NCBI GenBank assembly: GCA_945893145.1
Contig: CAMDDZ010000038.1
Coordinates: 1 to 50,889, forward strand
Reading direction: 5' to 3'
Length of the DNA: 50,889 bases
Origin: Rhodoplanes serenus
GTDB taxonomy: Bacteria > Pseudomonadota > Alphaproteobacteria > Rhizobiales > Xanthobacteraceae
The notes below the pieces were generated by a model. The model was not told the DNA's origin. It saw nothing but the letters and a program-made list of their open reading frames with translations, and did no database searches. Numbering within the stretch: position 1 is the first letter of the stretch; every line of letters begins with the position of its first letter. The position numbers and the translations under genes are program-made. Positions 1-6,042 of the stretch are shown one piece after another.

Positions 1-1
1 C

Positions 2-148
2 GGCAACGACGAAATGGACCAGGCCAGTGGCGACGGATGGGCCGAACTTCAGCACAACGGTTCCCTCGTCGGCCAAATCTGCTTCCACGGCGGCGACCAA
101 GAAGACTTCACCGCGCGACCCTGGAAGACTTCTTCAACAGCCTGCTAA
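2..148 (+). CDS. C-terminal fragment of a small conserved protein (5' end outside window)
   Basis: An open frame enters from the left edge and ends at a TAA at 146-148, giving 48 codons. The peptide reads GDGWAELQHNGSLVGQICFH and ends TSSTAC, a short acidic, glycine-rich tail that looks coding. From memory it resembles C-termini of small uncharacterised proteins annotated in Bradyrhizobium-like genomes. The gene is convergent with the marC-type gene, whose stop lies 2 bases further on. Start, length and function cannot be seen. The overlapping frame that begins at 37 is Arg-rich and looks spurious. Confidence 0.6.
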   Translation, partial: GNDEMDQASGDGWAELQHNGSLVGQICFHGGDQEDFTARPWKTSSTAC

Positions 149-150
149 GG

Positions 151-771
151 CTAAAGCTTCGGCAGGTTCAGCCAGTCGCCGATCGCGCCCAGCACCATAC
201 TGACGGCCAGCGCCGCCAGCAGCATGCCCATGATGCGGCCGATCACGGCCGCACCGGCTGAGCCGATCAGCCGCGAAATCGGTCCGGCCGCCAGCAGAAA
301 CCCGAGCTGAATGATCAGCACGACGGCGAGAATGCCGACGGTGATCGATTGCCCGGCAAGATTGAAGCGATCGTCGTCGGTCAGCAGGATGATCGCCACC
401 ATGGTGCCGGGCCCGGCGATCTTCGGGATCGCCAGCGGATAGACCGCCAGCGCCAGATGGCCCTGCTCGCCTGTTTGGGCGCTGGCGTAAGTCTCGCCGC
501 GGATCATCTCCAGCGAGAACAGGAACAGCACGATGCCGCCGGCGATCTGGAAAGAGCGGATCGAGATGCCGAGCTGACTCAGCAGGAACGTGCCGGCGAA
601 TACGAAGAAGACCAGGGTGCCGAACGCGATCAGCACGGCATGAATCGCGAGCTGGCGTTTGGCGGCCGGCTCAAGCGTTCTGGAAATCGCCAGAAATGTC
701 GCCAGCACGGCAAATGGATTGACGACCAGAAACAGCGTCACGAATTCACTGAGATGCCGTTGCCACCACAT
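151..771 (-). CDS. MarC family integral membrane protein
   Basis: 206-residue inner-membrane protein of the MarC family (PF01914), close to the usual family length. It has about six hydrophobic segments and family-like patches: VTLFLVVNPFAVLATFL near the N-terminus and AVYPLAIPKIAGPGTMVAII in the middle. MarC was once linked to multiple antibiotic resistance, but that role was withdrawn and the substrate is unknown. The ATG at 771 is preceded by GAGGGG in the sense direction. The gene lies 42 bp downstream of the fatty acid hydroxylase gene on the same strand and is probably the last gene of that operon. The family call is firm; the function is open. Confidence 0.9.
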   Translation of the reverse strand: MWWQRHLSEFVTLFLVVNPFAVLATFLAISRTLEPAAKRQLAIHAVLIAFGTLVFFVFAGTFLLSQLGISIRSFQIAGGIVLFLFSLEMIRGETYASAQTGEQGHLALAVYPLAIPKIAGPGTMVAIILLTDDDRFNLAGQSITVGILAVVLIIQLGFLLAAGPISRLIGSAGAAVIGRIMGMLLAALAVSMVLGAIGDWLNLPKL

Positions 772-813
772 GGTTCGCCCCTCGTGTGCCCGTGGCGGGC
801 ACGATTGCGCCGG

Positions 814-1947
814 TTACGCCGCGCGCTTGCGGAACGGATAGAGCAGCTGCTTCCAATACCCCTTCGGCACCGGATGATCCGGAATGCCGTAGCCATTCGG
901 CCATTTGCCGTCCGGCAGATGGTGGGTGCCGAACAGGCGATCGAGGAACGGGAAGTGGATCGCGAAGTTCACGTCGACCGCTTCCTTCTCGATGCCGTGG
1001 TGCCAATGGTGGAAACGCGGAAACACCAGGATTTTTTCCAGGAAGCCGAAGTGCGTTCCGACGTTCGAGTGAATGAACGTCGACGAGACATAGACAATGA
1101 GCATGTAGGCCTGCAGCGCCGACTCGTCGAAACCGATGATCAAGGCCGGCGTCGCGGTCACGCTGCGCAGCACGATGATTTCGAGGAAGTGCATCCGCGC
1201 GCCGGCCATCCAGTCCATGGATTTCGCCGAATGATGCACGGCGTGGAAACCCCACAGGAATGGCACGCGATGGAAGGCACGATGCAGCCAGTATTGTGCG
1301 AAGTCGGTCAGCAGCATGATGGCGATGAGCTGTACGACCCAGGGCAGTCCGCGCGCCCAGCCGCGGACGGTTGCGAGCTCTTGGTGCCCAATGACGAAAT
1401 TCGACGGTGCAAGCGTGAGAAAGGTCAGGATCTGCACGAACAGTGACGACACCAGGTAATAGAACAGGTCCTCGCGCCATTCGTCGCGGAACACCGACTG
1501 GTCCTTGTAGCGGGCGAAAATGCGCTCGACCGGAATGAACAACAGTCCGGTGAACAGCACATTGAGCACGAAGAAATCGAGGCCGAAGAATATGCCTTCG
1601 ACCTTGATATGGTGCTCAGTCGCCAGGCTGCCGATCATGGTGGCCAGCAGCGTCGCCACCATGGCGGCGCCGCCCAGCGTCTTGTCGCGCCGCAACACCA
1701 GGCTGAGCGCGGCGAGCACGAAGCCTGATATCAGCACGAAATAGAGCACGGGCTTGAACAGCCAGCCCTGATGCACAGCGGCGAGTTGCGGCACGGAGGT
1801 GAGCTGCGGATTGCGCAGGATCAGCACCATGACGAAGCCGACGATGCCGGCGAGCAGGCCGATCGAACCGGAAATCCAGCCGGAGCCGAACATGCGCTGC
1901 TCGCGCGGGGCTTCGAGTTCGGCTCTGACCTTGTCCAGATACTTCAT
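814..1947 (-). CDS. Fatty acid hydroxylase / sterol desaturase family membrane protein
   Basis: 377 residues with several hydrophobic segments and the histidine clusters of the non-haem di-iron membrane hydroxylases (PF04116): HRAFH at 222-226, HAVHH at 235-239 and HHWHH at 313-317, followed by a late THH near 341-343. Family members hydroxylate or desaturate lipids, sterols or carotenoids at the membrane; the substrate here is unknown. The ATG at 1947 is chosen because GGAGAG precedes it at good spacing and the protein then begins with a normal cytoplasmic segment. The same frame stays open far upstream across the tctC gene, but that part is Arg-rich and non-coding. The gene follows the TctC gene by 20 bp and precedes marC by 42 bp. 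Confidence 0.88.
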   Translation of the reverse strand: MKYLDKVRAELEAPREQRMFGSGWISGSIGLLAGIVGFVMVLILRNPQLTSVPQLAAVHQGWLFKPVLYFVLISGFVLAALSLVLRRDKTLGGAAMVATLLATMIGSLATEHHIKVEGIFFGLDFFVLNVLFTGLLFIPVERIFARYKDQSVFRDEWREDLFYYLVSSLFVQILTFLTLAPSNFVIGHQELATVRGWARGLPWVVQLIAIMLLTDFAQYWLHRAFHRVPFLWGFHAVHHSAKSMDWMAGARMHFLEIIVLRSVTATPALIIGFDESALQAYMLIVYVSSTFIHSNVGTHFGFLEKILVFPRFHHWHHGIEKEAVDVNFAIHFPFLDRLFGTHHLPDGKWPNGYGIPDHPVPKGYWKQLLYPFRKRAA

Positions 1948-1967
1948 CGAACTCTCCGAGGGTACAT

Positions 1968-2933
1968 TTAGCGCTGGTCTGCAATCGTTTTCAAAAGCGG
2001 TGCTAGGCGGCGCATGTCGCTGCGCACATGGGCATCGAATTGGTCCAATCCTATGGCGCGGCGTTCGATGCCCTGGGCCCGCAGCTTGGCTTGCAGGTCG
2101 GGCTCGCTGCTCGCTTCCGAGATGGCCTGGTTGAGCGCGGCGAGCACCGGCTTCGGCGTCTTGCCGGGCGCCAGAATGCCGTACCAGGTGGCGTATTCGT
2201 AATCGATGCCTTGCGACAGCGCGGTCGGCACCTTGATCGGATCGGTGATGGGATCCTTGGACCCGACCGCGAGCGCGCGCAGGCGGCCGTCCTGCAGCAG
2301 TGGCAGCACGAAGGCCAACGGTACGAACGACGCCTGGATGCGGCCGCCCAGAAGGTCGGCGAGGATGGTCGAGCTCACCGTGTAGGGCACGTGCACCAGC
2401 TCGGTGCCGGTCTTCAGCGCAAAGTAGGCGCCGGCGAGATGCGTCGAGGTGCCGACGCCGGCGGATCCGTAGTTGATCGTGCCCGGCTTCGCTTTGGCGA
2501 GTGCGACGAACTCCGCGAGCGTGGACACACCGAGCGTCGCCGGCACCACCACGATGCCGGGCGCTTCGCCGACCAGTGACACGCCGGCGAAATCGGCCAC
2601 CGGGTCGAACGGCAGGTTCTTGTTCATGGCGCCGAGAATGGCGTGGCCGGAATTGACGAAAATCACCGTGTAGCCGTCGGCCGGCGAATTCGCGACCATC
2701 TGCGCGCCGATCAGGCCGCCGGCGCCGGCGCGATTCACCACCACGACCTGCTGACCGAATTTCTTCGACAGCTTGTCGGCATAGAGCCGCGCCAGGATGT
2801 CGATCGCGGTGCCGGCGGTGATCGGCGCCACGATGCTGATGGTCCGCGACGGATAATGATCCTGGCTGCGGACCTGCAGTCCGAGCGCAACCGTCGCGGC
2901 GAGGGAGAGGGCTGCAAGCTTGAAGATTCGCAT
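1968..2933 (-). CDS. TctC/Bug family periplasmic solute-binding protein
   Basis: 321 residues with a Sec signal peptide (LAALSLAATVALGLQVRSQ, cleavage near 24) followed by the family start DHYPSRTISIVAPI. Typical Bug signatures follow: an AGTAIDILAR loop, a VVVVNRAGAGG strand-loop, a PADGYT motif, KPGTINYGSAGVGTSTHLAG and a VHVPY segment. Bug proteins bind carboxylates, often aromatic or dicarboxylic acids, and classically feed TctAB permeases. No tctA or tctB occurs in the window, so the partner is elsewhere or the protein has a sensing role. It lies between the cyclase (44 bp upstream) and the hydroxylase (20 bp downstream) in an apparent operon. Confidence 0.92.
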   Translation of the reverse strand: MRIFKLAALSLAATVALGLQVRSQDHYPSRTISIVAPITAGTAIDILARLYADKLSKKFGQQVVVVNRAGAGGLIGAQMVANSPADGYTVIFVNSGHAILGAMNKNLPFDPVADFAGVSLVGEAPGIVVVPATLGVSTLAEFVALAKAKPGTINYGSAGVGTSTHLAGAYFALKTGTELVHVPYTVSSTILADLLGGRIQASFVPLAFVLPLLQDGRLRALAVGSKDPITDPIKVPTALSQGIDYEYATWYGILAPGKTPKPVLAALNQAISEASSEPDLQAKLRAQGIERRAIGLDQFDAHVRSDMRRLAPLLKTIADQR

Positions 2934-2977
2934 CAGGCAATCTCCCGTATTCGCTTTGACAAGCCGTTAAGCCGTGC

Positions 2978-3673
2978 TCAGACCAGCGCCACCGCGCGGA
3001 CCGGCGAGGCTTCGGCACCGATCACCTTGAGGGGCAGGCCGATCAGTGTGAAGCGGTCCTTGCCGATCTGATCGAGGTTCTTCAGGTAGGGCATCGTGAT
3101 AATGCCGTGTTCGCTGAGCGTGCGCGAATTGTGGAACACGCGCGGTGAATTGGGCTCGTCGTTGCCGTGATAGAAATCGTAGCCGACGATCACGATGCCT
3201 TTTTCGATGCACCACATGGTGGCGCCGATGGTGAGATAGGGCGAGTCCTTCATCCATTTCTCGGAGCCGCCGTCGTAGGTGTTGTTGTGGTCGGTGCGCA
3301 GCATCAGGCGGTCGCCCTTCTTGATGCGATTGTCGAGCCGCTTCTGTAAATCTTTCTCGGTGATGGCCTGGCTGGGCAGCTTGTCGCGCAGGTCGGCGAT
3401 GACGGCGTCGCCGATGAAAATCTCCAGCGGCAACTGGTGAATTTGCGTGCCGCCGCGCACGTTGTGTTCCGGCGCGTCGACGTGGCTGCCGGCGTGCAGC
3501 CGCATGTGAACGCCGCGCACGATCTGTCCGGCGCCGCCCGGCGCGTCGTGCTCCTTGAGGACTTCCATCTCGAACTGCATGTCGCGCTTGAAGCCCGCGG
3601 GCGTGCGCATCGCGAAGTTCTTGGGGTCGAGCTCGAGGCTGATATCGACGATGTTCTGGTATTGCAGTTGCAT
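2978..3673 (-). CDS. Cyclase family protein (kynurenine formamidase-like metal hydrolase)
   Basis: 231 residues. It carries the cyclase/formamidase signature (PF04199) with the metal-binding segment HAGSHVDAPEH at 60-70 (H60, H64, D66, H70). The family hydrolyses amides, lactones or formyl groups, with N-formylkynurenine as the best-known substrate. The ATG at 3673 is preferred over a longer frame from 3787, because AGGACG lies just before it and the added N-terminus is not family-like. It is the first gene of a minus-strand operon with tctC, the hydroxylase and marC, and it diverges from a second tctC (3874). A small-acid hydrolase beside a carboxylate-binding protein suggests joint catabolism, which is inference. 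Confidence 0.88.
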   Translation of the reverse strand: MQLQYQNIVDISLELDPKNFAMRTPAGFKRDMQFEMEVLKEHDAPGGAGQIVRGVHMRLHAGSHVDAPEHNVRGGTQIHQLPLEIFIGDAVIADLRDKLPSQAITEKDLQKRLDNRIKKGDRLMLRTDHNNTYDGGSEKWMKDSPYLTIGATMWCIEKGIVIVGYDFYHGNDEPNSPRVFHNSRTLSEHGIITMPYLKNLDQIGKDRFTLIGLPLKVIGAEASPVRAVALV

Positions 3674-3873
3674 GGAACGTCCTGGGTTCACCAGCTGACT
3701 GGCGCTCCATCCATTACAGCACACTCCACCGTGCCGGGCAGTCCTTTCGGGATTCCTGTCGGCCATCAGGGCGTTACGCTGCGCCAATGTGCCCGCAAGC
3801 TGGTTCCGCCTGCGGCTTTCGAGCCATCCGCAAGCCAGCTAGAGTTCGCGGCTGTTGCTGCCGGGAGGGGACC

Positions 3874-4860
3874 ATGAAGAACAAGGCGCAGTGGTTAATG
3901 CTGGCCTGCGTGTTTTCGCTGAGCCTGCTTGGCAGCGAAGCGCGGTCCCAGGCGGATTATCCAAACGGTCCGGTGCGGATCATTTCGGATTCCTCGGCCG
4001 GCAGTGCGGTCGATATCGGCTTGCGCATCATCGCCGAGGGCATGAGCCGGCATTGGCGCCAGCAGGTGCTGATCGTCAACATGCCGGGCGCCGCCGGCGG
4101 TGTCTCGGCGCGCAACGCCTCGCAAGCCACGCCTGACGGCTATACGTTGTTCGCGCCGGCGACCTCGCTGTTCCTGGCGGTGCCCGGCAAGGCGCCGAAC
4201 CTGCCCTTGATGGTGCCGCGCGATTTCGTGGCGATCGGTTACACCGTCGACCAGCCGCTTGCGATCGGCGTGTGGCCGAAGCTCGGCGTTAAAACCCTCG
4301 CCGAGCTCGTGGCGCTGGCGAAGAGCAAGCCGGGCGAGATTTCCTATGCGGTCACCGGTGTCGGCCGGCTCACCCATCTGATGGGCGAGCTCATCCAGCT
4401 TCGCACCGGCATCACGCTGCAGATGGTGCCGTACACCGGCGGCTCGGTGCAGGCGTTTACCGATGTCATTGCCGGCCGCATCCCGATCGTCATGGAGGGC
4501 TACACCGGCATGTCCGGCGCGTTCCAGTCCGGCACCATCATGCCGCTCGCGGTGGCGTCACCGAAGCGTTTGCCGGAAGCGCCTGACCTGCCGACGGTGG
4601 CCGAGACGCTGCCGGGCGTCGTGGCATCAGGCTGGCAGGCCGTGGTGGCTCCGGTCGGCACGCCCACGCCGGTCATCGAGAAAGCGAGCCAGGCGTTGCG
4701 CGTGGCGCTGGAGATGAAAGACGTGCAGGAGAAGCTCGCCTCCCGCGGCTCCTACGCGCGCGTGCTGACGCCGGCCGAAACCGAAGCCTTCATCCGCGAT
4801 CAGCAGCAGCAGTGGAAGCCCGCGCTGGAACGGATCGAGCAGCAGCAACAGGCGAAGTGA
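3874..4860 (+). CDS. TctC/Bug family periplasmic solute-binding protein
   Basis: 328 residues from the ATG at 3874, which follows a strong purine-rich site (GGGAGGGG) by 3 bases. The N-terminus is a Sec signal peptide (WLMLACVFSLSLLGSEARSQ) followed by ADYPNGPVRIISD. Family motifs include a MPGAAGGVSARN loop, a PDGYT motif, KPGEISYAVTGVGRLTHLMG and a MVPYTGGS segment. It binds an unidentified carboxylate. It diverges from the cyclase operon across about 200 bp and is convergent with the signal-less gene at 4882. The C-terminus is Gln-rich (EQQQQAK). A longer frame from 3787 exists but would bury the signal peptide. Confidence 0.92.
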   Translation: MKNKAQWLMLACVFSLSLLGSEARSQADYPNGPVRIISDSSAGSAVDIGLRIIAEGMSRHWRQQVLIVNMPGAAGGVSARNASQATPDGYTLFAPATSLFLAVPGKAPNLPLMVPRDFVAIGYTVDQPLAIGVWPKLGVKTLAELVALAKSKPGEISYAVTGVGRLTHLMGELIQLRTGITLQMVPYTGGSVQAFTDVIAGRIPIVMEGYTGMSGAFQSGTIMPLAVASPKRLPEAPDLPTVAETLPGVVASGWQAVVAPVGTPTPVIEKASQALRVALEMKDVQEKLASRGSYARVLTPAETEAFIRDQQQQWKPALERIEQQQQAK

Positions 4861-4881
4861 GGCGCGGCGCGGGCTGCGCCG

Positions 4882-5871
4882 TCACACCTTCACGCTGGTC
4901 ATCACGCCTTTGGCGAAAATCTCCTCCGGCTTGGCGTGGCGGTGCGCGATGCCCTGCTCGTAGGTGTAGCGCAGCATCTGCTCCCAGGTCGGGCGGTTCT
5001 CCTCGATGCCGTAGGGGTATGTGTCGCCGCCGAACAGGTCGCTCATCTTGCGCATGTAGGTCGGCAGCCACGCCACCGGATAGCGCGACACCGCCGGGTC
5101 CATCAGGCGCTCGACGCTGCGGCGCTTGGATTCAAGGAAGGCGTTGTAGAGATTGCGCGCCACCCAGGGATTTGCGTCCAGCACCTTCGTCTGCACCGCG
5201 ATGATGTGCATGATCGGCCAGACCTTGGTGGCCTTGTAGTACTTCTCCTCCATGTCCCAAAAATCCGGGTACAGGCGGACCACATCCTTGTGGCCCTGGC
5301 GGAAGCAATCGGGTGGACGCGCGATGATGGCGCAGTCGATCTCGCCCGCGGCCAGCATGTCGCTCAGCGACTTGTCGGGAACGCGCGTCAGCCTGACGCC
5401 TTTGGGCAGCGACAGCTCGACCTTCTCGATGCGGCCCGGCTCGTTGGTGCCAGCCTGGAACCAATGGATGTCCTTCAAGCCGACGCCATGCTCATCATTC
5501 AGCCAGCCGCGCATATAGACCGCGGCGGTGTGCGCCCATTCGGGCGAGCCGACCTTTTTGCCCTTGAGGTCCTTTGCGCTCCTGATCTTACTCTTCTTGT
5601 TGACGTAGAACGACGAGAAGCGGAACAGCCGCGAGCAGACCACCGGCAGTCCGGTCAGATCGGAATTCTTGCGCGTCACCTGGGCGCAGAATTTGGCGAA
5701 CGACAATTCGCTCAAATCCCATTCACGGTTGAATGTCATGCGCGCAAAGATCTCGTGGTGCCCCAGCATCGACCAGGTGTGGTCGATGCCTTCGGCGCGC
5801 ACGGTGCCGAGCCGGAAGTCGCGGAAATGATCGTAATCGGTGGTGGCGATGGAAAGCTTGAGCTTGTTCAT
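4882..5871 (-). CDS. 4,5-dihydroxyphthalate decarboxylase-like protein with solute-binding-protein fold, no signal peptide
   Basis: 329 residues starting directly MNKLKLSIATTDYDHFRDF, with no signal peptide. The content is periplasmic-binding-fold-like: RSAKDLKGKKVGSPEWAHTA, MLAAGEIDCAIIARPP and the late segment GGDTYPYGIEENRPTWEQ. This pattern is typical of proteins annotated as 4,5-dihydroxyphthalate decarboxylase or NMT1/THI5-like, a group in which the binding-protein fold is used in the cytoplasm. The protein is a diverged paralogue of the product of 49400-50320: both have PIMHIIAV/PINHGIVV, NPWVA/MPWIA and G-D-x-x-P-x-G-I-E-x-N-R. Whether it is an enzyme or a receptor is unclear. It lies downstream of the PBP gene with a palindromic repeat between. 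Confidence 0.75.
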   Translation of the reverse strand: MNKLKLSIATTDYDHFRDFRLGTVRAEGIDHTWSMLGHHEIFARMTFNREWDLSELSFAKFCAQVTRKNSDLTGLPVVCSRLFRFSSFYVNKKSKIRSAKDLKGKKVGSPEWAHTAAVYMRGWLNDEHGVGLKDIHWFQAGTNEPGRIEKVELSLPKGVRLTRVPDKSLSDMLAAGEIDCAIIARPPDCFRQGHKDVVRLYPDFWDMEEKYYKATKVWPIMHIIAVQTKVLDANPWVARNLYNAFLESKRRSVERLMDPAVSRYPVAWLPTYMRKMSDLFGGDTYPYGIEENRPTWEQMLRYTYEQGIAHRHAKPEEIFAKGVMTSVKV

Positions 5872-5908
5872 GGGTGTCCCCGGCCCGCAGTCAATGCGCG
5901 CGACCTTA

Positions 5909-5957
5909 GAGCATGATCCCGAAAAGTGGAAACCGGTTTTCGGAAAAGATCATGCTC
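5909..5957. repeat. 49-bp intergenic palindrome with an A-run bulge
   Basis: The ends gagcatgatc (5909-5918) and gatcatgctc (5948-5957) are perfect 10-base inverted repeats. Inside them ccgaaaa (5919-5925) pairs with ttttcgg (5937-5943), leaving aaaa (5944-5947) unpaired on the 3' side, and aaaccggttt (5930-5939) is itself palindromic. It lies between the PBP stop and the next minus-strand gene. I recognise this sequence type as a high-copy intergenic palindrome of Hyphomicrobiales genomes, from memory. It could form a hairpin that attenuates transcription. Confidence 0.85.
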
Positions 5958-6042
5958 AAACAAGACTCTAGCGCCCCCGATCGCCGGGCTCTAGCGTTCA
6001 GTCCATGCGGTCGGATTTTGCAGTCCGGCGCGTGCGCACTTA

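Noticed and set aside
1948..3018. Upstream extension of the fatty acid hydroxylase frame (734 codons in all)
   Set aside because: The extra part is Arg/Gly-rich, overlaps the tctC gene in another frame, and has no family features; a good ribosome-binding site precedes the ATG at 1947.
4927..5916. Long + strand frame opposite the 4882 gene
   Set aside because: It is an antisense shadow; the minus-strand product shows conserved binding-fold motifs.
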